Assembly: GCA_034434835.1 (NCBI GenBank)
Contig: DAOTXX010000071.1
Coordinates: forward strand, 62,001 to 126,000
Source: JBGLNJ01 sp034434835
Lineage (GTDB): Bacteria; Chloroflexota; Anaerolineae; Fen-1058
DNA: 64,000 nucleotides
Direction: 5' to 3'
Each line of letters starts with the position of its first letter. The first letter of the stretch is position 1. The notes beneath the pieces were generated by a model. That model did not search any database. It saw nothing but the letters and a program-made list of their open reading frames with translations, and had not been told where the DNA came from. A program made the position numbers and the translations under genes. Positions 1-7,395 of this stretch are shown here, in pieces.

Positions 1-1368
1 GGTTCGATCCTGATTGAGCCTTCAGCCCTGCCCAGCGTTGGGCAGTTTCTCGCCCCTGGCGATTTCTTTGTCGTCAAAAATCAGTGGGTGTACGAGGCCC
101 TAATCACTTTGCACGAGCGACGCGAGCCGATTGACTTCTTGACTGTATGCAACGAATTGGAAGCGCGCAACCGACTGGCAGAGGCCGGGGGCACAGTGTA
201 CATCAGCCAGATTGAAACCAAAGTTCCGAGTGCAGCGCATCTGGATGGATACGCGCGCATTGTGTGGGAGATGGCACGACGGCGGGAGATCATCGCGGCT
301 TGTTCTGATTTCGCCAAACATGCTTATGATCTCAGTGAAGACATCAACAGCGTTGTGGCCTTCGTGCACGAGCAATCCGAACGGTTTTCGCGCAACGGGC
401 GCGGTGATGAGTGCGCGACCTGGGCCGACGTCAGCGAAATTCTTGGGCCAATTGAATGGGCCTGGCCCAACTGGTTGGCGGCCGGGTTCGCTGCGTTGGT
501 CGTGAGCAAACCGGGGCTGGGCAAGTCGGCGCTAATTTTGCGACTGGCAGAGTGTTTCACAAAGGGTACTGATTGGCCGGACGGCAAACCGTTCACAGGT
601 CAGATTGGTGCTGTTGTGTGGGCAGAGGCAGAGGCCGGCCAGGCGATCAACTTGGGACGCGCGCGGAGTTGGGGTTTGCCCCTCGAAAAAATCCTCACCC
701 CTTTTGACGACCCGCTTTCCGATGTCTGCCTTGACGATCCGAGACACCAGGCGGCAATAACGGCGGCGGCCAGGCGCGACGATGTAAGGCTGATCGTCGT
801 GGACAGTTTGGGCGGCAGCACGTCTGTAAACGACAAAGACTCGGAGGCCGGGTTGCCAATGAAATTTTTGGGACAGTTGGCGCGGAATGTAGGCAAGCCG
901 GTAGTGGCGAGTCACCATTTGCGGAAAAGAACCCTCCTGGATGTCGGCGACACAGTTGACCTTGAACAAGTTAGTGGGAACGTCGCAATAGTCAAATTCG
1001 CCCGGCTCGTGTGGGCGCTTGATACGCCCGACCCAGGCAAGCCCGACGTGAAACGATTGGCCTGCATCAAATCTAATCTTGGCAGGTTTCCAGACCCATT
1101 GGGCCTAACTATCTCCGAGGCCGGGGTGTCGTTCTGTTCAGCGCCGACTACCCCAAAGGAACCAAGTCAGATTGACATTGCGAAAAGCTATCTAGTTGAT
1201 CTGTTGGGCGACGGTCCAAAGTTGGCGAAGGAGATTCAAGAATCCTTCGCAGGACAGGGATTATCCTGGCGAAGCGCGGAGCGGGCCAAGACTGAATTGG
1301 GGATCAAGTCTGTCAAGAAAGCAGATGGATGGTATTGGGGACTTGTGCGAGAAGATGAACCGTCTTGA
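1..1368 (+). CDS. DnaB-N / RecA-fold replication ATPase (5' partial)
   Basis: The reading frame is open from base 1, so the gene starts upstream of the window. The first ~100 visible residues match the DnaB helicase N-terminal domain (GSILIEP, then EPIDFLTVCNELE and VPSAAHLDGYARIV). A RecA-like ATPase of the RepA/AAA_25 type follows, with a Walker A SKPGLGKSA and a Walker B-like VRLIVVDSLGG. The last ~60 residues look like a winged helix. This combination is known from plasmid, phage and ICE replication proteins that open or unwind an origin. The stop codon lies inside the first unit of a repeat array, as expected for an initiator beside its own iterons. A primase catalytic domain is not visible. 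The broad role is well supported; helicase versus initiator is inference. Confidence 0.8.
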   Translation, partial: GSILIEPSALPSVGQFLAPGDFFVVKNQWVYEALITLHERREPIDFLTVCNELEARNRLAEAGGTVYISQIETKVPSAAHLDGYARIVWEMARRREIIAACSDFAKHAYDLSEDINSVVAFVHEQSERFSRNGRGDECATWADVSEILGPIEWAWPNWLAAGFAALVVSKPGLGKSALILRLAECFTKGTDWPDGKPFTGQIGAVVWAEAEAGQAINLGRARSWGLPLEKILTPFDDPLSDVCLDDPRHQAAITAAARRDDVRLIVVDSLGGSTSVNDKDSEAGLPMKFLGQLARNVGKPVVASHHLRKRTLLDVGDTVDLEQVSGNVAIVKFARLVWALDTPDPGKPDVKRLACIKSNLGRFPDPLGLTISEAGVSFCSAPTTPKEPSQIDIAKSYLVDLLGDGPKLAKEIQESFAGQGLSWRSAERAKTELGIKSVKKADGWYWGLVREDEPS

Positions 1369-1534
1369 TTATGTAACACCGCCAAGACCGCCAAGACCGC
1401 CAAGATTTTATAGGGGTATGCCTTTTTGCGCTCTTGGCGGTCTTGATTATGTAACACCGCCAAGACCGCCAAATGGGGTATCTCAAAAACCGTTGGCGGA
1501 CTTAAAATCTTGGCGGTGTTGGCGGTGTTGGCGG
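1363..1534. repeat. CCGCCAA iteron-like array with direct and inverted copies
   Basis: A 32-bp direct repeat occurs at 1363-1394 and 1441-1472. Each copy contains CCGCCAA units spaced 9 bp apart. Positions 1379-1410 and 1503-1534 form an inverted repeat of 32 bp with two mismatches. Further single units lie between them. The array starts over the stop codon of the replication gene and ends about 30 bp before the ribosome-binding site of the next gene. It resembles plasmid iterons, or it could form a large stem on transcripts. An origin function is inferred from position only. Confidence 0.75.
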
Positions 1535-1574
1535 CCTTACATAAACTATAGTAAATAGAAGGGAGGTGAACATC

Positions 1575-1769
1575 ATGTTGATCACGTTACTGATGGACAA
1601 TGTGCCGGCTGCGTCATTCTCACTCGATGTCAGTGTCTTTATGAGCTATGCTGGCGACATGTTCCAATCACTCATGTCCGTTGCTGCCATTGGTGTTGGT
1701 CTGTCACTCGGCATTGCGATCATCACGCTCTTGGTTCGTATGATCAAGAGTTCGGTGTCAAATCTCTGA
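1575..1769 (+). CDS. Small single-helix membrane protein
   Basis: This 64-residue protein begins at ATG 1575, seven bases after a strong GGGAGGTG ribosome-binding site; a GTG at 1566 lies inside that site and is rejected. The N-terminal 25 residues are mildly acidic. One hydrophobic helix follows (about residues 32-56) and then a short basic tail (RMIKSSVSNL). The size and topology recall filamentous-phage major coat proteins or small conjugation-pilus subunits, but no family is recognised. Its place between the replication region and the DNA-binding genes of the element would suit a structural or transfer role. Function is unknown. Confidence 0.7.
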   Translation: MLITLLMDNVPAASFSLDVSVFMSYAGDMFQSLMSVAAIGVGLSLGIAIITLLVRMIKSSVSNL

Positions 1770-2082
1770 GCGCAAGGTCAAGCGGACGCGCAAGCCACAG
1801 CGAACCAACCAGGCTTGGCAGTGCCAGTCGCAATCTGCTTTGAGGTAGCGGCTTTGTGCTTGAATTCTGAGCTTCGGTCGTGTGAGCACCCATGAAAATC
1901 ATAATGAAAGCAGGGGGTGTAAGCAGGCCAAAAGCATGGCGCGCGCAGGGGGGATCGTCATGGGACTTGGCTTTTTTCGCTCGATAATAGCACCCCCCCA
2001 CCCCAAGCGTGCGCGTGCCGATGCACGTGCACCCGTTACGCACACACACGCACGCACACGCACATGCAGTTAGGGAGAGAGT
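1770..2082. repeat. Gene-free stretch with alternating purine-pyrimidine tract
   Basis: No convincing gene lies between the small membrane protein and the next HTH gene. The stretch contains a C-run (about 1991-2005) followed at 2007-2069 by an almost uninterrupted alternation of purines and pyrimidines rich in GTGCGC, GCACGTGCAC and CACACACACG. Such tracts can adopt Z-DNA under negative supercoiling. The tract ends about 14 bp before the next start codon. Whether it is regulatory, a transfer site or simple-sequence expansion cannot be told from sequence. Confidence 0.6.
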
Positions 2083-2472
2083 ATGTTCTATTTGACAACG
2101 AAGCAAGCAGCCGATAGGCTTGGAGTAACTCCATTTCACGTGCGCCGGCTGATACATAGCGGAAAACTGCACGCTATCTTGATTGGTACACGCGGCACGA
2201 CCTATAGCTACTTTTACAACAAGGGCGATGGAAAACCGCGCGAATGTCGGGGAGGGTCAGTGTACTGTGTGGACCCTGAGAGCGTTGAGCAACTTAAACG
2301 GGATTGGGCCAGGCGGGACATGGAACGGGCAAAACGTGCACTTGAACGCACACGGCGCCGGCGCGAGTTTTTTGAGCTGAGGAAACTTGGCCGTCAGTCC
2401 AAGATTGATCGCAAAAGAGAGCTGAGGAAATGGATGGAGAGAGCCTCACGATCAAAGAGCTGGCCGAGTTGA
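2083..2472 (+). CDS. Excisionase-like helix-turn-helix protein
   Basis: The 129-residue protein starts with a clear HTH_17/excisionase-type fold: YLTTKQAADRLGVTP, then VRRLIHSGKLHAI. Unlike the minimal family, there is an insert (residues ~45-60) before the expected wing strand, and the C-terminal half is very basic (KRALERTRRRREF, RKRELRKW), probably helical and DNA-binding. A GGGAGAGAGT ribosome-binding site precedes the ATG. It overlaps the next gene by 43 bp, so the two are probably translated together. It may be the recombination directionality factor for the serine recombinase, or a replication or transfer regulator. The fold is well supported; the role is inferred. Confidence 0.75.
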   Translation: MFYLTTKQAADRLGVTPFHVRRLIHSGKLHAILIGTRGTTYSYFYNKGDGKPRECRGGSVYCVDPESVEQLKRDWARRDMERAKRALERTRRRREFFELRKLGRQSKIDRKRELRKWMERASRSKSWPS

Positions 2473-2852
2473 GTGGACTAAGCCCAGGGTACATCCGTGC
2501 CGAAATCTCGCGCGGCAAGATTGCGCCAACGGACTTGGTGGATTTTCCGTTCGGAAAGCAGCGCATGATACCGCGCAGCTCTGCTATAGCCTGGCTGAAA
2601 GAAAGGGGCAATTACCCGATAGCTGCAAAGCTGGAGCGCAATTACCCGGAACCGAGCGCGGAAGGTTGGCGCTTTGCCCCCGATCCTGCCCCAGAGGTCG
2701 AGCCAGCGCCGATGGAGTGTGAGCCGCAGTTACCCCAAGTCAAGGCTCAGCGCGGTTGGAGCAGTTGCGAGGTTGCGGCATTGGCGATTGCTTTGGGTTG
2801 CATGGCCTTTATGTGTTCTGTTCTAGCAGTGCTTTTCCTTTGGTATAGGTGA
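2430..2852 (+). CDS. Helix-turn-helix protein with C-terminal membrane anchor
   Basis: The protein of 140 residues begins with an HTH_17-like domain (LTIKELAELSGLSPGYIRAE, then ISRGKIAPTDL and a strand ending MIPRSSAIAWLKE). Next comes a proline-, glutamate- and glutamine-rich linker (about 65-105). It ends with one hydrophobic helix, VAALAIALGCMAFMCSVLAV, and the two-residue basic end YR. It therefore looks tail-anchored, with the DNA-binding head in the cytoplasm. The start ATG at 2430 has GAGG upstream and lies within the previous gene. Membrane-tethered DNA-binding proteins can bring plasmid or phage DNA to the membrane or act as sensors. Which applies here is unknown. Confidence 0.75.
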   Translation: MDGESLTIKELAELSGLSPGYIRAEISRGKIAPTDLVDFPFGKQRMIPRSSAIAWLKERGNYPIAAKLERNYPEPSAEGWRFAPDPAPEVEPAPMECEPQLPQVKAQRGWSSCEVAALAIALGCMAFMCSVLAVLFLWYR

Positions 2853-2929
2853 TGTTACTCCCACAGCCAAAATCGCACTTTGACAATCGAATGGAGCTCA
2901 CGGCCCGACTTGCCCCCTTTTGACAATGG

Positions 2930-3136
2930 GTGTATAATGTACGTGTGGACGTACAGCGACCAGATCGAGTGACTATCAGTATGCCCAAAGAGCTTGTGCA
3001 AGAGGCAAGAGCCAAAGCAATCAAGCAAGGTACAACGCTTTCGGCTCTCATGAGGCAATTTGTGGAGTTGTGGCTTGCTGGCGAGATTGACCTGCAGGCC
3101 GGCAAGCCAGAAAGGGGGAAGCGAAAAGCGAAGTAA
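2930..3136 (+). CDS. Ribbon-helix-helix DNA-binding protein
   Basis: This short protein (up to 68 residues) carries a ribbon-helix-helix signature: the strand RVTISMPKEL followed by helices VQEARAKAIKQ and TTLSALMRQFVELWL. The tail is lysine- and arginine-rich. The start is uncertain: GTG 2930 and GTG 2945 are both in frame, and a TATAAT-like sequence (2933-2938) overlaps the beginning, so translation may begin at 2945 or on a leaderless transcript. No toxin gene follows directly. A transcriptional regulator, relaxosome accessory factor or orphan antitoxin are all possible. Confidence 0.65.
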   Translation: MYNVRVDVQRPDRVTISMPKELVQEARAKAIKQGTTLSALMRQFVELWLAGEIDLQAGKPERGKRKAK

Positions 3137-3257
3137 GCAAAAGCGTGGGCCGTGCTGCCGTTAACAGTCACGACCCACTAACCAAACGCCGGACTAGGCG
3201 GCGCTGGCTGGTAGCATTTTATCACGGTGCCTTTGAGCACACAAGCCTTGCACTCAT

Positions 3258-3290
3258 AGTCCGGCGAGCGAAACTTGCCGGACTTTTTTT
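3258..3290 (+). terminator. Rho-independent terminator
   Basis: A perfect 8-bp stem (AGTCCGGC at 3258-3265 with GCCGGACT at 3277-3284) is followed at once by seven T residues. It lies 120 bp after the ribbon-helix-helix gene and should end that transcript. Confidence 0.8.
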
Positions 3291-3337
3291 ATCCGGCAGC
3301 CGAGCCAGGTGCAAGACTGGATCACCCTTCGGGGGAC

Positions 3338-3442
3338 ATGAGCGGCAAAACTCGAAAACGGAACTACTACTATCACCAACGGAAAGCGCAACAGTATCCA
3401 CAAACGGAAGGGCAAGCGATTGATCGCCTGCCCCTGGGGTAG
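3338..3442 (+). CDS. Possible small basic peptide
   Basis: A 34-codon frame begins MSGKTRKRNYYYHQRK and is rich in basic and aromatic residues. The putative ribosome-binding site (GGGGGA) is too close to the ATG, so translation is doubtful. The rest of the 3137-3509 gap holds only the terminator described separately and no other feature. Confidence 0.2.
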   Translation: MSGKTRKRNYYYHQRKAQQYPQTEGQAIDRLPLG

Positions 3443-3509
3443 TGGGGCGAGCATTGAGGGCAAACCCCACTACCACCGACATTATAGCACAATTGAAAGG
3501 ACGTGTGCC

Positions 3510-3752
3510 ATGTTCAAGGATTCGGTTCGATTTGAAACGGGCGCGGCCTGCAATGATTGGTACAGGTTCATACGATCATCTGTGAGCCATTTCCGGCAGA
3601 CGTGCGGCGAGCCGCGCGTGTTGCACTGCAATCCGAGCGTTGCCGGGGCGGTGCTATTAGCCCTGGCAAGTCTTGGCCTGGCACGGCAGATAGATGTAGT
3701 GACAGACTTTAACGCGCCATTCCATGCGATAGTTCTAGGGAGGGGACAATGA
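3510..3752 (+). CDS. Hypothetical protein upstream of the recombinase
   Basis: An 80-residue protein starting at ATG 3510 with AAAGGA eight bases upstream. It is a mixed alpha/beta sequence with a hydrophobic segment (VAGAVLLALASLGLARQ) that reads more like a buried helix than a membrane span. It ends in the ATGA overlap with the recombinase start (3749-3752), so the two are translationally coupled. No family is recognised. Small genes coupled to large serine integrases are sometimes accessory or directionality factors; that is only a suggestion here. Confidence 0.6.
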   Translation: MFKDSVRFETGAACNDWYRFIRSSVSHFRQTCGEPRVLHCNPSVAGAVLLALASLGLARQIDVVTDFNAPFHAIVLGRGQ

Positions 3753-5365
3753 GTAAGCGCGCGGCTTTATACGCCAGGGTAAGTACCCCCGGACAACTAG
3801 ACAACACCAGCCCAGATTCACAGCTCGAGCGATGCAGACAGTACACACGCGAAAGGGGTTATTCTGTTGTCACTGAGCGTATTGAGCAAATCAGCGGCAC
3901 ATTTGTACTGGCACGTTCTGTTTTCAATGAGCTGCTAAACATGGGGGCCGATGGGCTGCTTGATGTGATTGTAGCAGACATCCCCGACCGGCTGGGGCGT
4001 GGTGATGCAATTGCCAAGTGTGAGCTACTCGCGCAAATGAACGGGCTAACTATCGAGTACGCATCGCCTGGTCGAGACACGTCAACAGTTGAAGGCTTGG
4101 TACAATACAGTGCGGAGCAAATGGTGAGTGGCATTGAACGGCTTAATATCGCACGACGCACGAAGCAAGGCAGACGCGATATAGTCAGCAAGCAAAAGCG
4201 TGTCTTGGGACAAGGGCCGGCCCCCTATGGCTACAAATTTGTCCGTCACTTTGATGACCTGGGGCGCAAAGTCTCTGTAGACATGGTACTTTCAGAATCC
4301 GAAGCGCCAATCGTTCGGCGCATCTTTGAATGGAGCGCAATTGATGGCTTGTCGAATTATGAGATCGCCAAGCGGCTGACAGAGGACAGGACCCCCACAC
4401 CAAAAAATAGTGACGTTTGGCGACGCAGTACGGTTGATAAGATTCTGAAAAACGAAACGTATGCTGGCACATGGCATTACTGCAAGTACGATCAGAAACG
4501 GCACGACGCCATGCCGAAGGTATATCAAACTTGCCAGAAACGGGACAAATCGGAGTGGCTGCCCGTCAGTGTTCCAGCAATTGTGTCCCAAGACATCTTT
4601 GACCAGGCGCAAAAGAAACTGGCAAGCCGAAAATTCAAAGGCAACAAGCCGACAACGTTTCAATATCTCCTGCGTGGGCGAATCCGTTGCGGCCATTGTC
4701 ACGGGCGCTTACAAGGGGCAGCGCACACAACGATCCGTAAAGATGGCTTTCGTTACTTGTACTACCGCTGTCGGCGACATAGCCCGGATCTGTACGGCGA
4801 GAAATGCCTAGCGAAACCGTTGCGGGCCGACATAGCCGATTCGCTTGTGTGGAACAAAATCAAGGAACGGCTCAAGGATGAACATGCGCTCTTTGAGGGG
4901 ATCGAAGCACAGCGGGAAGAATCAGAAAACGCGATCAGAATGATCCAAGCGACCATCGCAGCGTTGGAATCCGAGAATCAAAAGACACAAGACAAGATTT
5001 CACGCTGGCTCGATTTGTACGGCGATGGCGGCATGACTAAAGAACAGTATCACGCCAAGTGCAAGACAGTTGAAGGCGAGATCGCGCGGCGCAATGCAGA
5101 GATCGCGGACTGGCAAACCAAGCTGGCCGATTATCACATCATCAGCCCAGATCAGCAAGCTGAGCTTGAAGTGTTGCGGCAAGACATTGTACTGGGGATA
5201 GACAACGCGACGTTTGACGACAAGCGCAAGTACCTTGAATGGCTGCAAGTGGAGTGCATCTACGATGACCAGACAGGCGACATTACCATTTCTGGCGTTT
5301 TTGGCTGTTGTATAGTGAACACGGGTTTGAAAATCCGTCGCCGAAGCAATACGCCGTCACCGTGA
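3749..5365 (+). CDS. Large serine recombinase (integrase)
   Basis: This 538-residue enzyme cuts and rejoins the element at its att sites through a phosphoserine intermediate. The N-terminal resolvase domain (1-150) has the catalytic serine in ALYARVSTPGQ and the conserved arginine motif IPDRLGR. The recombinase domain follows (about 160-260, with APYGYKF and RRIFEW). A zinc ribbon comes next (RIRCGHCHGRL then YYRCRRH and KCLA), then a coiled coil (about 380-450). ATG 3749 has GGGAGGGG upstream. The last ~13 codons (after IVNTG) lie in the host permease gene, so the C-terminus is rewritten by integration. Length and architecture fit the family, and the gene appears intact. Confidence 0.93.
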   Translation: MSKRAALYARVSTPGQLDNTSPDSQLERCRQYTRERGYSVVTERIEQISGTFVLARSVFNELLNMGADGLLDVIVADIPDRLGRGDAIAKCELLAQMNGLTIEYASPGRDTSTVEGLVQYSAEQMVSGIERLNIARRTKQGRRDIVSKQKRVLGQGPAPYGYKFVRHFDDLGRKVSVDMVLSESEAPIVRRIFEWSAIDGLSNYEIAKRLTEDRTPTPKNSDVWRRSTVDKILKNETYAGTWHYCKYDQKRHDAMPKVYQTCQKRDKSEWLPVSVPAIVSQDIFDQAQKKLASRKFKGNKPTTFQYLLRGRIRCGHCHGRLQGAAHTTIRKDGFRYLYYRCRRHSPDLYGEKCLAKPLRADIADSLVWNKIKERLKDEHALFEGIEAQREESENAIRMIQATIAALESENQKTQDKISRWLDLYGDGGMTKEQYHAKCKTVEGEIARRNAEIADWQTKLADYHIISPDQQAELEVLRQDIVLGIDNATFDDKRKYLEWLQVECIYDDQTGDITISGVFGCCIVNTGLKIRRRSNTPSP

Positions 5366-6614
5366 CCTGGCGCGTCACTCCAATGAGATCGGCTAGCGGG
5401 ATAAGGATCGGCATGAGCAAGAACGCTTTGGCCGAGCCAGAGGCGACAAAGAATTCAATGAGCAGGGCCAACACGTACACCATCAGCGCCGCGACGAACG
5501 GGTTGGTCTGAGAAAAGGCCAGCGACGCGCTGTGCAGGATCGTATCCATGATGCCGCCCTGCGCGACAATGTGTTTGACGCTCGCGGCCATCAGGATGAG
5601 CGGGATGCTCGGCGCGATGCCTGTCACGCCATCCCGCACGGCCTTCCACACCCCCTTGCCCTCAGTACCGGATAGCATCCCCGCGCCGATCCCGCCGATC
5701 AGAAACAAAAGGCCCACAAGCGGCAAAGCCAACGATGCGATCGGCGGGACAAAGGGACCTGCGATGAGGACGACCAGGATCAACACCACAAAGACGGCAA
5801 ACCACGTCGCGGCCCGTCCCAATTGCGGCTGCGCCCCAGACAGCGCATCGAGTTGGAATGCTTGATACTTGGCCCGTTCCGCGCGATCTTGCTCAAACAC
5901 AGGCGAAGACTGCGGATTTCGATCCACGCGCCGGGCGTAGCTCACCAGAAAAATCGCCAGCACCACGTAGATGGCGATCAGGATCGGCACACGGAACCAC
6001 GCGCCGGAAAAGAGCGGCAAGCCCGCAATCTTTTGCGCGACGCCGATAGTAAAGGGATTGGTAATGGCCGCCGAGAACCCCAGATTGGTAGCCAGGATGC
6101 TCATGCCCAGCCCCACGAGTGAATCCCAGCCCAAGAGATACGCCAGCGCGATCATCAGCGGGACGAGCGGCACGACCTCTTCAAAGATACCCAAGAACGC
6201 GCCCAATAGCATGAAAAAGAGCGTGATGGCGAGCAGCAGCAGATACTTTTTGCCGCCGAACGCCTGGACGATGCGGCTCAGTAAGGCTTTGAGGATGCCG
6301 CTTTTATCCAGCACCGCAAACGAGCTGCCCACCATCAACAAAAAGACGATAATGGTGATGATCGTAACGGCATCCGGTCCCCACAACACCTCGACCGGCG
6401 CCGTGAGCCAGCGCCAGATCGGATAGTCGGGACGGACGATGGATCGAAACGATTGCGGGTCAATGACCTCGCGCCCATCTCGCATCACGCGAGCATAGCT
6501 TCCGGCGGGCACGACCAGGGTCAAGACCCCGGCCGCCAACATCAAGACGAATAGGATGATCACAGACTGGAGGAACGCTCTGGCACTGATTTGCGCACCT
6601 GATTTTGGTTCCAT
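5283..6614 (-). pseudogene. YfcC-family permease disrupted by the element
   Basis: The remaining ~443 residues are a polytopic YfcC/DcuC-superfamily permease, a group thought to carry dicarboxylates, amino acids or short peptides. Typical segments are the N-terminal helix with LVVPAGSY, the GIFEEVVPLVPLMIALAYLLG hairpin and the ATNLGFSAAITNPFTIG motif. Intact members continue after GDGFSN(P) with a proline-threonine helix hairpin of about 50 residues; here the frame ends after NPCSLYNSQKRQKW. ATG 6614 was chosen because AAGGAG lies six bases upstream. The missing tail should be at the other end of the element. Transport activity is probably lost, and excision would restore the gene. Confidence 0.85.
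5305..5335. other. Element-chromosome junction (att site)
   Basis: Read on the minus strand, the permease keeps its family sequence through FGDGFSNP and then changes to an unrelated short tail ending at a stop (5283-5285). The switch falls at about 5320-5325, around CACGGGTTTG. On the plus strand the same bases encode the recombinase C-terminus. The crossover dinucleotide cannot be set without the other junction. Confidence 0.65.
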
Positions 6615-6642
6615 TGCCATCTCCTTGTGGTGGGTGGTGTCC

Positions 6643-7389
6643 TTACTCCAAAACATTGTCTGAATATCCGCACTTGAGTTGCTCCAACAAAACCAGCGCA
6701 TCTTGCGTCGCCGCGCCCTGCGCTGTGTTGTTGAATATGCACCACACCGACGCAACGCGCGCGGCCTCTTGCAGCACGCACGTCAGCGCTCCCAACCGCT
6801 CGACCGAATACGCGGAATAGTACATCCGCGGCGACCCGTGAAGTCGAAAGTATGCCAGACCGCCCCACCCGCCCGGCCGATCCGCGCCTGGCGTCAGCGC
6901 CGGATCGGCTGCAGCACGAGCGACCTGAAACTCGATCAAAAGCTGGTCGGCTTCGGACGCGAACCAACTCTGGTGGCGCGGCTCGCAAACGACGTGACCC
7001 GCGAACCTTTCGCGCAGCGCCTTCAGGAACACTCGCGCGACCCGAGCGTCGAACGCCAGCGAGGGCGGCAATTGCACCAGCATCGGGCCGAGTTTGTCAC
7101 CCAGTGCATTGACCTCGGAGAGGAACCGGCCAAGCGTCTCGAGATCGGTCAGGCGGCCGTTGTGCGTCACTTGCCTGGGCGCTTTGACGGCGAACCGGAA
7201 ATCCTCCGACACAGAGGCCGCCCAGCGCGTGTAGGTGGCTGGTCTATGTGGCCGATAAAAGGACGAATTGATCTCGACGGCCGAAAAACGTGCGGCATAG
7301 CGTTCGAGGTGGCTCCCGCTCGCCGGGAAATGTCCCGCGTGCGCTTTGGGGATCGTCCAACTCGCGCAGCCGACGTAGATCGGGTTCAT
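6643..7389 (-). CDS. DUF72 (YecE-like) family protein
   Basis: A 248-residue TIM-barrel-like DUF72 protein. Family marks are the start IYVGCASWTIPKAHAGHFP, then LERYAARFSAVEINSSFYR, FAVKAPRQVTH and the late Y-F-R-L-H-G strand (LAYFRLHGSPRMYYSAYS). The biochemical function of DUF72 is not established. It lies 7 bp from the alcohol dehydrogenase on the same strand and 28 bp from the permease, so the three may form a small operon in which the dehydrogenase is first. Confidence 0.9.
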   Translation of the reverse strand: MNPIYVGCASWTIPKAHAGHFPASGSHLERYAARFSAVEINSSFYRPHRPATYTRWAASVSEDFRFAVKAPRQVTHNGRLTDLETLGRFLSEVNALGDKLGPMLVQLPPSLAFDARVARVFLKALRERFAGHVVCEPRHQSWFASEADQLLIEFQVARAAADPALTPGADRPGGWGGLAYFRLHGSPRMYYSAYSVERLGALTCVLQEAARVASVWCIFNNTAQGAATQDALVLLEQLKCGYSDNVLE

Positions 7390-7395
7390 AGCGGT

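Larger units (their letters stand above)
1..5325. mobile_element. Right part of a serine-integrase integrative element
   Basis: The block from the window start to about 5325 carries a replication-type ATPase, small DNA-binding proteins and a large serine recombinase as its last gene. The recombinase ends inside the 3' end of a permease gene read from the other strand, and that permease loses its family sequence exactly there. This is the arrangement expected when an element inserts through its integrase-proximal att site. The left end is outside the window, so its full size and cargo are unknown. Most genes in the block are on the plus strand, while the first host genes beyond it are on the minus strand. 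Confidence 0.8.

Noticed and set aside
1363..1534. CRISPR-like array
   Set aside because: Only two 32-bp direct repeats with one 46-bp gap, internal 9-bp periodicity and an inverted copy. No cas gene.
1196..1558. 120-residue ORF over the repeat array
   Set aside because: Its C-terminal half is a translation of the CCGCCAA repeats (PPRPPRPP) in a different frame from the replication gene.
2920..2938. Sigma70 promoter TTGACA/TATAAT before the ribbon-helix-helix gene
   Set aside because: The two boxes are only 7 bp apart, too close to form one promoter; the TATAAT alone might still serve.
3145..3423. 92-residue ORF
   Set aside because: It runs through a strong terminator and has no ribosome-binding site or family features.
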